Below, one piece after another: positions 1 to 5,684 of a stretch of 7,649 bases of DNA (position 1 is its first letter; each line of letters begins with the position of its first letter). The notes beneath the pieces were generated by a model, which saw nothing but the letters and a program-made list of their open reading frames with translations, searched no databases and was not told the origin of the DNA. The stretch comes from Oscillospiraceae bacterium (GTDB lineage: Bacteria; Bacillota_A; Clostridia; Oscillospirales; Oscillospiraceae), in assembly GCA_021771675.1 (NCBI GenBank), contig JAETOP010000141.1, forward strand, positions 1 to 7,649, given 5' to 3'. A program made the translations under genes and the position numbers.

Positions 1-405
1 GGCGCCTGGAACGCCATCCCGCCGGCCCGGCCCAATCCGCTGCTGGCGTTCCTGTGCCGGATCGTCCGCAACCTCTCCCTCATGCGGTATCATGCGGGAA
101 AAGCGGCCAAGCGGGGTGGCGGGAGCTACACCGTGTCGCTGGAGGAGCTGGAGGACTGCCTGGCCTCGCCCCGGACTGTGGAGGGGGAGCTGGAGGAACA
201 GGAGCTTGTCCGGCTGATCGAGGGCTTCCTGGAAACGCTGTCCTCAGAGAACCGCGTCCTGCTCATGCGCCGGTACTGGTTCTCCGACAGCTATGGGGAG
301 ATTGCGGCGCGGACAGGCTTATCGGAAAAGAACGTGTCCGTCCGGCTGACCCGTATCCGAAAACAACTGCGGAACTATTTTGAAGAAAGAGGGATTGTAC
401 GATGA
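1..405 (+). CDS. Sigma-70 family (ECF-like) RNA polymerase sigma factor, 5' partial
   Basis: The reading frame is open from base 1, so the gene begins outside the window; 134 codons are visible. The first ~40 residues (AWNAIPPARPNPLLAFLCRI, then a basic segment) match the end of sigma region 2 and the linker of a Clostridia group of ECF-like sigma factors. The C-terminal half is region 4: the helix-turn-helix YGEIAARTGLSEKNVSVRL lies at about visible residues 98-116, followed by a basic recognition tail (TRIRKQLRNYF). Such proteins direct RNA polymerase to a small regulon and are held at the membrane by a partner. The stop overlaps the start of the next gene by ATGA (402-405), which implies translational coupling to an anti-sigma partner. 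An internal ATG at 82 has no convincing ribosome binding site and would remove region 2, so the partial reading is preferred. The promoter specificity is unknown. Confidence 0.9.
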   Translation, partial: GAWNAIPPARPNPLLAFLCRIVRNLSLMRYHAGKAAKRGGGSYTVSLEELEDCLASPRTVEGELEEQELVRLIEGFLETLSSENRVLLMRRYWFSDSYGEIAARTGLSEKNVSVRLTRIRKQLRNYFEERGIVR

Positions 406-1187
406 ATGCAGAACAGTTTTCCAGCGCGCTGGGAAAAGTCAACGACAAGTACATTATGGAAGCGATCACCTATGAGCGTAAAAAGAAGAGCGGCTGGCTG
501 AAATGGGGGATGATGGCGGCGTGTTTCGGCCTGATCCTCACAGTAGCATTGACGACGCTGCCGGGCATTTTGAAGGGGCCAGGCGATATTACACCGCCTC
601 CCAATCCCAATATTCCTGGCGGTGGCAATATCCCAGGTGAGCATCAGGGAGGGATTTTCACAGACGGCGTTGATCCCTTTATTGAAAGCATAGCAGTTTA
701 TCCAGCCACAGAGGACATCCGGGATGTTGAGGATGCGACAATGGAAAGTCTTGATGAAACCACTGCTTATGGAATTTCCGGCCTGGGAGAGTACCTTCCC
801 ACAGAGCTACCTTCTGGCTACCAGTTTGATAAAGCTGACTTGTATGAAACCACTATGAAGAGCGGAACACAATATCATATGCTCCGAGTAACCTATGTAA
901 TAGGTGGCAATGAAACACCGATAACTTCTACAAATGATGATGGTGGAGAGTTGGCGCCAACACCTAACTCTTTTAGCTCCAGTTTTGCCATTTTCATTAT
1001 GGACTATGAGCCAAAGACAAAGAAAGCAATCTATCGTTTTGAAGACTTACCAAAGTTCTTGGAAACAACAGAAGACATAGCTGTATTTCATTTTTCTTAC
1101 GGCAATGTATATATAGGCTTTTCTCCGGCTGAACTCTCAACAAAGGAAATTCTAACTGTGGTCAATTCTATTCCTCACCATCCCTAA
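402..1187 (+). CDS. Membrane-anchored anti-sigma-like protein, partner of the preceding sigma factor
   Basis: This 261-aa protein starts at an ATG overlapping the sigma stop. The N terminus (LGKVNDKYIMEAITYERKKK, residues 10-29) is the cytoplasmic motif commonly found in proteins encoded next to this sigma class. A single transmembrane helix spans about residues 35-55, followed by a Pro/Gly-rich linker (residues about 58-82). The outer domain of about 170 residues begins properly near LPTELPSGYQFDKADLY and ends with GFSPAELSTKEILTVVNSIP, a pattern resembling DUF4367-like sensor domains. The likely role is to sequester the sigma factor at the inner face of the membrane and release it on an envelope signal; this is inferred from context and architecture. 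The sequence is GC-rich up to about position 660 and clearly AT-richer after it, suggesting that the sensor half has a different origin. The specific signal cannot be deduced. Confidence 0.82.
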   Translation: MNAEQFSSALGKVNDKYIMEAITYERKKKSGWLKWGMMAACFGLILTVALTTLPGILKGPGDITPPPNPNIPGGGNIPGEHQGGIFTDGVDPFIESIAVYPATEDIRDVEDATMESLDETTAYGISGLGEYLPTELPSGYQFDKADLYETTMKSGTQYHMLRVTYVIGGNETPITSTNDDGGELAPTPNSFSSSFAIFIMDYEPKTKKAIYRFEDLPKFLETTEDIAVFHFSYGNVYIGFSPAELSTKEILTVVNSIPHHP

Positions 1188-1275
1188 CAAGGGCAACGCC
1201 CCCGCCTCATACCCTGACACCACCATTGTCCCAGGCGTTGACCTGGACGAACCCAACGAACCCAACACGCCATAG
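1186..1275 (+). pseudogene. Coding-like remnant downstream of the anti-sigma gene
   Basis: Directly after the stop of the anti-sigma-like gene, composition returns to GC-rich. A frame different from that gene reads NKGNAPASYPDTTIVPGVDL and then an acidic Pro/Asn tail (DEPNEPNTP) ending in TAG at 1273-1275. The frame has no start codon or ribosome binding site and is closed upstream by TAA at 1153-1155. It could be the old 3' end of an anti-sigma gene whose sensor half was replaced by recombination. It may equally be chance non-coding sequence. Confidence 0.28.
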
Positions 1276-1324
1276 GTACGCATAACTGCCCTTATTCCCC
1301 GTTAATCTTAACTTTTCGCGTCGT

Positions 1325-1353
1325 TTGTCGATATAGATAAGAGATTGTATACC
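1325..1353 (+). promoter_or_regulatory. Possible vegetative-type promoter for the second sigma gene
   Basis: In the AT-rich gap before the second sigma gene, TTGTCG (1325-1330) and TATACC (1348-1353) are separated by 17 bp. Each hexamer matches four of six consensus positions. The site is about 40 bp upstream of the start codon, leaving room for the GGAGG ribosome binding site at 1381-1385. The match is weak and AT-rich DNA yields such hits by chance. Confidence 0.3.
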
Positions 1354-1393
1354 TAACACTGAACCCCATGACTGGGAGCGGGAGGTACAGCCG

Positions 1394-1924
1394 ATGCTTG
1401 TCTATTATCTGCAAATGCTCGACACGCCGGAGGAAAAAATGCGGTTTGAGCAGATTTATCTGAAATACCGCGGCCTCATGTATCGTGTGGCGGACAGCAT
1501 CCTGCGCAACCGCCAGGATGCTGAGGATGCTGTCCATAACGCCTTTTTGCGGATTATCAAGCATTTCAAGAAGTTCCAAACCACTCCTGTTGAGGACCTG
1601 GCCCCGCAGGTCGTGGTTATCGCCAGGAACGAGGCCATCTCCCTGCTGCGGAAACGGAAGGGCGACGCCCCGCTGGAGGATTGGGACGGCCTTGCCGCGT
1701 CGTCGGAATCGGTCAGTGATTACCACGCCCTGGTGGACAGCTTCACCCGCCTGCCCCAGACGTACCGGGCCGTCATGGAGATGAAGCTGCTGCTGGGCTG
1801 CTCCGATGGGGAGATCGCCGCCAAGCTGGGCCTGTCCAAAACGGCGGTGAGCACCCGGATCAGCCGGGGCCGCCAGCTCCTGCGGGACATTGTGGAGAGG
1901 GAGGGCTTCTTGTTGGAGGCGTAG
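1394..1924 (+). CDS. ECF sigma factor (sigma-70 family)
   Basis: This is a complete 176-aa protein, the usual length of a minimal two-domain ECF sigma factor. Region 2 covers about residues 19-80, with the typical helix ILRNRQDAEDAVHNAFLRI at 36-54 (core binding and -10 recognition). Region 4 covers about residues 111-170, with the helix-turn-helix DGEIAAKLGLSKTAVSTRI and a basic end (SRGRQLLRD). The ATG at 1394 has GGAGG at 1381-1385, 8 nt upstream. Its sequence differs clearly from the sigma factor at the left edge, so the two are separate systems and not a recent duplication. Two candidate ECF promoters follow it, before the small exported gene and before the DUF4367 gene. This suggests that the sigma factor controls its own downstream genes, including its anti-sigma factor. 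The inducing signal is unknown. Confidence 0.93.
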   Translation: MLVYYLQMLDTPEEKMRFEQIYLKYRGLMYRVADSILRNRQDAEDAVHNAFLRIIKHFKKFQTTPVEDLAPQVVVIARNEAISLLRKRKGDAPLEDWDGLAASSESVSDYHALVDSFTRLPQTYRAVMEMKLLLGCSDGEIAAKLGLSKTAVSTRISRGRQLLRDIVEREGFLLEA

Positions 1925-1938
1925 GAAGTCCCCGCTGT

Positions 1939-1996
1939 AAAAATTTTTCGGATATTGGGGTTTGTTCTGTGAGAATCCGCCTCCTCGCCGCGTCAG
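1939..1996 (+). promoter_or_regulatory. Candidate ECF-type promoter, copy 1
   Basis: An A5T5 tract (1939-1948, UP-element-like) is followed by TGAGAA (1970-1975), a 15-bp spacer and CGTCAG (1991-1996). The arrangement is repeated before the gene at 2510, with CTGTGAGAATCCG identical in both copies. A -35/-10 pair ending in CGT is characteristic of ECF sigma promoters. Transcription would start near 2001-2004 and drive the small exported gene at 2040. That this particular sigma factor binds it is an inference. Confidence 0.5.
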
Positions 1997-2018
1997 TCAT
2001 GGTGAGGGGCGGATTTTT
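1974..2018 (+). terminator. Terminator-like hairpin after the sigma gene
   Basis: AATCCGCC (1974-1981) plus CCTC (1983-1986) pairs with GAGG (2004-2007) plus GGCGGATT (2008-2015). This gives 12 base pairs with one bulged T at 1982 and a 17-nt loop. The 3' arm runs into TTTTT (2014-2018) with a further TTTT at 2021-2024, which fits a Rho-independent terminator ending the sigma transcript. The candidate ECF -10 element (1991-1996) lies inside the loop. Confidence 0.6.
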
Positions 2019-2039
2019 GCTTTTGAGAGGAGCGTGCCC

Positions 2040-2351
2040 ATGAAAAAGAAAGCCATTTTATGCTGTATCGCTGCCCTGCTGCTGATGATTGCGGCAGTCA
2101 TATATAAGCAGACGGCAGGCGCTACAGTGATTGGGACAATCAGCGGACCTGAACGGGAGCATTTGACCGTGGAAGGAACGGAGTATGAAATTGACCATGC
2201 CGCTCCCGTAAATGGGACGGATAAAGGCTCCTTTTTAGGGATTGCAATAAGCGGTGATTTGAGATTTCGTGTTTATTCCATCAAAGGAAGCGACGAATAT
2301 CTATACTGCCAGTGGGAATGGGAGGGCAGCATCTATAAGCGAACGCAATAA
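2040..2351 (+). CDS. Small exported/membrane-anchored protein of unknown function
   Basis: This 103-aa protein starts at the ATG at 2040 with GAGAGGAG (2025-2032) upstream. A longer in-frame reading to about 1962 would cross the hairpin and ECF promoter and is not credible. It begins with three lysines and a hydrophobic helix (AILCCIAALLLMIAAVIY, residues 5-22). There is no clear lipobox, so it is either a cleaved secreted protein or an anchored one. The remaining ~80 residues form a compact domain with many aromatic residues and paired strands (GDLRFRVYSIKGSDEYLYCQ, then WEWEGSIYKR). Its place between an ECF sigma gene and an anti-sigma gene, with its own ECF-type promoter, makes it a likely member of the sigma regulon, possibly an envelope-stress effector or accessory sensor. 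I do not recognise a named family. Confidence 0.85.
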   Translation: MKKKAILCCIAALLLMIAAVIYKQTAGATVIGTISGPEREHLTVEGTEYEIDHAAPVNGTDKGSFLGIAISGDLRFRVYSIKGSDEYLYCQWEWEGSIYKRTQ

Positions 2352-2374
2352 ATTCTGCGCTGTCAAAAACCCAG

Positions 2375-2433
2375 AAAAATTTTTTCAAAAATTTTTGAAA
2401 ATCCTGTGAGAATCCGGCCACTCGCTGCGTTAA
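2375..2433 (+). promoter_or_regulatory. Candidate ECF-type promoter, copy 2
   Basis: GAAAAATTTTTTC and CAAAAATTTTTG form two adjacent A/T palindromes (about 2374-2397), which may bend DNA or act as an UP element. They precede TGAGAA (2407-2412), a 15-bp spacer and CGTTAA (2428-2433). CTGTGAGAATCCG is identical to copy 1, the spacer length is the same and the A-tract sits at nearly the same distance. It would give a leader of about 70 nt before the TTG start at 2510. Unlike copy 1 it does not form a terminator hairpin. Confidence 0.55.
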
Positions 2434-2509
2434 GCATGATAGGAGAGTTTTCCAAAGCTGCCCCAGCCCCGTCCCTGAACGCTGACGCAGTACGAGAGGA
2501 GTGATTTCT

Positions 2510-3568
2510 TTGACAGATCAGGCATTGGATAACCTGGCCCGCCGGCTTCTGCTGGATGCGGCCCGTTTGGAGTATGGCGATCTTATGGAGGAACTGCCGG
2601 AGCAGGATTTTTCCCCACAGTTTGAAAAGAAAATGCGCAAGCTGGTCCGCCGGGGCAACCATCCTATACGGTATCGGGTAGCGCAGATTGCGGCCTGCCT
2701 CCTGCTGGCGGCGCTGTTGAGCGGCTGTACCGTCCTGGCAATCAGTCCGGAGGCGCGGGAGGCTTTTCTGGGCTGGGTGCGGACATTCAACACGCCAAAG
2801 GAGTTTCCTCCCTACTATAGCTACACCTACTCCGGGGATGGGGAGGCGCAGTTGCCGGAGGGCGTTGCATACCGCCCCACCTGGGTCCCAGAAGGGTGTC
2901 AGTTGTTTGACGAGCATCACAATTTGCCCTACCGTACTACGATCCTCTTCGAGGATGCAGAGGGCGGATTTGTGGACTTTCTCTGCATGACGGGGACGGG
3001 CTCTGGAGGGCTTCAGGTCACTATGGACAAGGGTGATGTGCAGAAAAAGGTCCAGGTCAACGGTTTGCCTGCCGACCTCTATCAGGGGTCCTACTACTCG
3101 CTGGTATGGAGCAGCGAGGACGGGAAATTTCTCTTCTGGATTGCTGGCAATGTCTTTACTGAGGAGTCGCTACTACGCATGGCGGAAAGTGTTTGCCTCA
3201 CCCTGCCTCGCCAACCGCCCCACCGCCCATCCTGGCATCCGGAGGAATTTCACCTGGAAGGCAGTGTACTTGACAGCAACGGACTGGAAGTGCATTTCTC
3301 CAATAATGAGGACCAGACCATTTATTCTTACTACGTCAGGCCCAATTATGTGGAGGACAAGTGCTCTGAAATTCAAGAAGCTGTGGCGGACCTGTCTTCC
3401 CAGACTGTCCAAGTCCAGGGTAGCAAAGCGGAATTGTACGAGGGAAAAGACATCAGCTATCTCGTCTGGCCAACAGAGGACGGGCTGTATTGGATCTACG
3501 GCCCGGTGGAGGGAGAAGTTTTACTTCGGATCGCTGAGAGCATGGGCGTGGAGCCCACAATGGAATGA
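2510..3568 (+). CDS. Anti-sigma-like membrane protein with two tandem DUF4367-like domains
   Basis: This 352-aa protein starts at TTG 2510: the GAGAGGAG ribosome binding site (2494-2501) lies 8 nt upstream and overlaps the earlier GTG at 2501, ruling that out. Residues 1-56 are a charged cytoplasmic domain (ARRLLLDAARLEYGDLMEEL, then FSPQFEKKMRKLVRRG), typical of Clostridia anti-sigma factors. One transmembrane helix spans about 57-78. The outer part carries two related DUF4367-like units. Residues 181-227 contain VQVNGLPADLYQG, SLVWSSEDG and LLRMAES; residues 300-346 contain VQVQGSKAELYEG, YLVWPTEDG and LLRIAES. The usual form has one unit, so this sensor appears internally duplicated. It presumably restrains the ECF sigma factor encoded at 1394 and releases it on an extracytoplasmic cue; its own ECF-type promoter would give feedback. 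The pairing is inferred from gene order. Confidence 0.88.
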   Translation: MTDQALDNLARRLLLDAARLEYGDLMEELPEQDFSPQFEKKMRKLVRRGNHPIRYRVAQIAACLLLAALLSGCTVLAISPEAREAFLGWVRTFNTPKEFPPYYSYTYSGDGEAQLPEGVAYRPTWVPEGCQLFDEHHNLPYRTTILFEDAEGGFVDFLCMTGTGSGGLQVTMDKGDVQKKVQVNGLPADLYQGSYYSLVWSSEDGKFLFWIAGNVFTEESLLRMAESVCLTLPRQPPHRPSWHPEEFHLEGSVLDSNGLEVHFSNNEDQTIYSYYVRPNYVEDKCSEIQEAVADLSSQTVQVQGSKAELYEGKDISYLVWPTEDGLYWIYGPVEGEVLLRIAESMGVEPTME

Positions 3569-3584
3569 AAGGAAGGTATCTTTT

Positions 3585-4022
3585 ATGACAATCACACAGA
3601 TGGTACAGAACCAACAGCAGCAGCGCGCCGCAGCCCTGCCCCGGCAGCAGCAGGGCCAGCCCCATGTCAACCCCTACGGTACGCCCGGCATGAGCCTGAA
3701 CGACGCCGGCGACTACCGCAAGATGGTCCCCGTGGACGAGGGCGTGGTGCAGCAGGTCAAGCAGATCGCGTTCAACCACATGAAAAACGGCTTCGGAGTC
3801 AGCGATGGCGAGGACATCAGCAAGGTCATCCGGGACTACACCATGTCCCTGGCGCCGGAACAGCGGCTGAGTGCGTCCTGGACGCTGAATGAGATCTTCC
3901 ACAGCGAGGCCACCCGGCTGGGCGAGTACGTCCACCAGCAGGACCCCAGCTGGGACTGGGGCAAGCCCTTTGACACCAGCATCCTGGACGGCTATCAGCA
4001 GGGTGTGGATATGCAGGCGTAA
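3585..4022 (+). CDS. Uncharacterised soluble protein with Gln-rich N terminus
   Basis: This 145-aa protein starts at ATG 3585, preceded by GAAAGGAAGG 8 nt away. The same frame stays open farther upstream inside the anti-sigma gene, but that stretch is an overlap shadow. No signal peptide or transmembrane segment is present. Residues 1-35 are low-complexity and rich in Gln and Pro (QNQQQQRAAALPRQQQGQP), probably disordered. Residues about 45-145 look helical and globular, with a Trp-rich end (DPSWDWGKPFDTSILDGYQQ). The gap from the anti-sigma stop is only 16 bp with no promoter or terminator, so it is probably co-transcribed with the sigma module. I cannot assign a family. The lack of export signals beside envelope-sensing genes suggests either a cytoplasmic effector or export by a leaderless route; the sequence does not decide between them. 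Confidence 0.87.
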   Translation: MTITQMVQNQQQQRAAALPRQQQGQPHVNPYGTPGMSLNDAGDYRKMVPVDEGVVQQVKQIAFNHMKNGFGVSDGEDISKVIRDYTMSLAPEQRLSASWTLNEIFHSEATRLGEYVHQQDPSWDWGKPFDTSILDGYQQGVDMQA

Positions 4023-4053
4023 CGCCGATAAACAGCAACAGTTCCCTGAATTA

Positions 4054-4100
4054 TTGAATTAGACCAATCTGCCAAGCACAGTATACAGGCTGCTACAAAA
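4054..4100 (+). repeat. Left arm of 47-bp inverted repeat flanking the 384-aa gene
   Basis: This arm begins TTGAATTAGACCAATCTGCC and ends GGCTGCTACAAAA. Its reverse complement recurs at 5375-5421 with 45 of 47 bases identical. The two differences are T at 4077+3 (C in the matching arm) within CAGTATACAG, and G versus A in CAGGCTGC. It lies in the gap between the two unrecognised genes, 46 bp upstream of the next start codon and outside its AAGGAGGG ribosome binding site. Weaker similarity to the other arm continues on both sides. Confidence 0.93.
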
Positions 4101-4145
4101 ACAACTGCCAATTCATTTCAATTTCTCAGAAAGGAGGGATGGATC

Positions 4146-5300
4146 ATGTCTATGCCAACAATTCTTCCCACGGGCCAGCTTCACCCGGATTTGTTCAACG
4201 GTCCTTTTGTTAAGCGAATCAGCAGCACTCCTGCCGCCGCAGGCGAACCCGGCGTGAAAGTAACCGGCGATGCTATGGCGGAGCGTTGGAAAGCGGAGGA
4301 AAAACGAGTCAACGAATATTGGCGGGAACACCGGGACGAAGCCATCGACCTGACGCCCCAGCTCCGGGGCAAAGGAACCCCTTCTGCCGATTACTATAGC
4401 GGCAAGACCGTCGTGGAGAACAAAGGAATGGGCTTCATCATCGAAACGATTGACCCGACGGTCTACACTGCTGAGGATGCAAATAAAGCCGCAGCCTCTG
4501 GCGGAGCTACCCACGGCTTCTTTTACCGCAAAACCGATTTCCTGTTCAGCGCGGCCCAGGAGTACACAGCCCTCGGTGAAAATGAGGTCTTCCGTCACAG
4601 GAATATCAACGATGTGAACTTTGTCCGGGATACGCTGGATTTCTTCACCAACGGCAATTACTCTCAAACCGACGTGAACCGGATGCAGGATCAGATGACA
4701 TCCGTTGTGCGGGAACTGGCCCAGCAGATCAAAGACGGTGGAACGCCGGATCTCAGCAAAGTAAAAACCACGCTCACGGTTGGCGGTACGGAAGTCTCCA
4801 TTTCGCAGCTGCTGGAGATGCAGAAAACGGGCCGGGAACTGTCGGAGTCCTTCAGCGGAATGACCTCTGGCTCCCTGACCGCTCACAATACCGAAGCATT
4901 TGCGAAAATGGGCATCGCCAAAGCCCTGGGCAACTACTATGGCAACGATAAGGGTGCCATTGGGCAGATGTTCTCCCAGAGCATGGACCGGCTGTATGAG
5001 AAGGGCCTGGACCAAGTGGAACGCGGCCACGCGTGGGCTCAAACGGTGACCTATGGAGCCAGAACCGCTGGAAACCGCGATGCGGTGAAGACCGAATTGG
5101 GCCTGGCAAAGCTGTTCTCTCAAATGGATACCGGGAACAAGAGCAGCCTTGTCCAGAGTTTTTCCTCTACGCTGGCTCAGGCCCGGTCGCTGGTGCAGCA
5201 GTATTGCAGTCAGTACAATCTGCCGACCACTCATGTAGGGCTGGCCGGGGCTACAGTAGGAATTGAAAAGTTCTTCCAGACATGGATGGAGAAACTTTAA
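4146..5300 (+). CDS. Uncharacterised 384-aa soluble protein inside the inverted-repeat cassette
   Basis: The gene starts at ATG 4146 with a strong AAGGAGGG (4131-4138); a second in-frame ATG two codons later is less likely. There is no signal peptide, transmembrane helix or known catalytic motif. Residues about 1-45 look extended. Residues about 45-65 are a charged helix (MAERWKAEEKRVNEYWREHR). A central region follows with AAASGGATHGFFYRKTDFLF. Residues about 150-200 form amphipathic helices with many Gln and Asp, then KTTLTVGGTEVSISQLLEMQ at about 207-226, then long Ala/Gln-rich helices to the end. The lack of a leader, the helical ends and the Gln/Ser/Thr-rich make-up loosely recall leaderless exported or filament-associated proteins; this is only an impression. 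I recognise no family. A long antisense frame across it is a mirror of its codon pattern. Confidence 0.9.
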   Translation: MSMPTILPTGQLHPDLFNGPFVKRISSTPAAAGEPGVKVTGDAMAERWKAEEKRVNEYWREHRDEAIDLTPQLRGKGTPSADYYSGKTVVENKGMGFIIETIDPTVYTAEDANKAAASGGATHGFFYRKTDFLFSAAQEYTALGENEVFRHRNINDVNFVRDTLDFFTNGNYSQTDVNRMQDQMTSVVRELAQQIKDGGTPDLSKVKTTLTVGGTEVSISQLLEMQKTGRELSESFSGMTSGSLTAHNTEAFAKMGIAKALGNYYGNDKGAIGQMFSQSMDRLYEKGLDQVERGHAWAQTVTYGARTAGNRDAVKTELGLAKLFSQMDTGNKSSLVQSFSSTLAQARSLVQQYCSQYNLPTTHVGLAGATVGIEKFFQTWMEKL

Positions 5301-5374
5301 GCAGACCTGTTCAAAGCTATAAACCATGATTGCCAGCAAAACAATGTCCATTGCATGAAATGGGTGGCGGGCGA

Positions 5375-5421
5375 TTTTGTAGCAGTCTGTATGCTGTGCT
5401 TGGCAGATTGGTCTAATTCAA
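5375..5421 (-). repeat. Right arm of 47-bp inverted repeat
   Basis: This is the inverted partner of the arm at 4054-4100 (45/47 identical), starting TTTTGTAGCAGTCTGTATGC and ending GTCTAATTCAA. It lies 74 bp after the stop of the 384-aa gene and 22 bp before the start of the small membrane gene at 5444. The ribosome binding site of that gene (GAGGG, 5429-5433) falls just outside the arm. Confidence 0.93.
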
Positions 5422-5443
5422 AGGAATAGAGGGACTTTGCATT

Positions 5444-5641
5444 ATGAGGAAAGTATTATTTGCTATATTTGCAAGCCTTTTCATGGGGTTTGTCGGTTTG
5501 ATAGTTGGAGTGCTTGTTGATGAAGTCTTTGGCGGTGTGAACTTTGAATTTACTCCGTACATTTCTATTGTATTTGTGATTATCACAATGGGAGCATTTA
5601 TACTCCACTCTATCGAAAAGAAAAATGAAAAGTGCGGGTAG
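5444..5641 (+). CDS. Small two-helix membrane protein
   Basis: This 65-aa protein starts at ATG 5444 with GAGGG at 5429-5433, 10 nt upstream. It has two hydrophobic segments: residues about 3-25 (VLFAIFASLFMGFVGLIVGV) and about 39-57 (YISIVFVIITMGAFILHS). A short loop containing DEVFGGVNFEF lies between them, and a basic tail (EKKNEKCG) should face the cytoplasm. Composition is AT-rich compared with the genes to its left, marking a change right at the inverted-repeat boundary. The lipoprotein gene starts 43 bp after its stop, so the two are probably co-transcribed. The function is unknown; it is too short to assign by eye. Confidence 0.75.
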   Translation: MRKVLFAIFASLFMGFVGLIVGVLVDEVFGGVNFEFTPYISIVFVIITMGAFILHSIEKKNEKCG

Positions 5642-5684
5642 CAGGAGAAGCTACACATGGTTTACTTTTGCAGGAGGTATTGAT

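Larger units (their letters stand above)
4054..5421. other. Inverted-repeat-bounded gene cassette (possible mobile or invertible unit)
   Basis: A single complete gene with its own ribosome binding site lies between inverted 47-bp arms, with about 1.27 kb between the inner ends. This could be a non-autonomous mobile unit with terminal inverted repeats, a segment invertible by a recombinase encoded elsewhere, or a once-duplicated intergenic sequence. I see no recombinase, no transposase and no clear target-site duplication in the window, so the mechanism is open. Confidence 0.4.

Noticed and set aside
1191..1201. GGGC-AAC-GCCC as a terminator
   Set aside because: The stem is only 4 bp and no T tract follows.
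1292..1726. 144-codon minus-strand frame over the second sigma gene
   Set aside because: It is antisense to a clear ECF sigma gene and has no ribosome binding site or recognisable product.
2501..2503. GTG as start of the DUF4367 anti-sigma gene
   Set aside because: It overlaps the GAGAGGAG ribosome binding site. The TTG at 2510 is 8 nt downstream of that site and gives a normal family N terminus.
2707..2730. LSGC motif of the anti-sigma protein as a lipobox
   Set aside because: It lies in the transmembrane helix after 56 charged cytoplasmic residues, so it is not in a signal peptide.
3033..3584. N-terminal extension of the 145-aa gene into the anti-sigma gene
   Set aside because: It is a frame shadow of the anti-sigma gene with Arg/Trp/Ser-rich nonsense content. 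The ATG at 3585 has its own ribosome binding site.
4060..4090. Promoter inside the left inverted arm (TTAGAC, 17 bp, TATACA)
   Set aside because: The -35 match is poor and better pairs need a 22-bp spacer, so the support is too weak to annotate.
4113..5351. 412-codon open frame on the minus strand opposite the 384-aa gene
   Set aside because: It mirrors the codon pattern of the + strand gene and has no ribosome binding site. Its product is a Gly/His/Arg-rich shadow, and the + gene has a strong Shine-Dalgarno and a sensible protein sequence.
4030..5445. Target-site duplication around the inverted-repeat cassette
   Set aside because: I compared bases outside the core arms and outside the longer decayed arms and found no matching direct repeat, so a classic transposon insertion is not shown.
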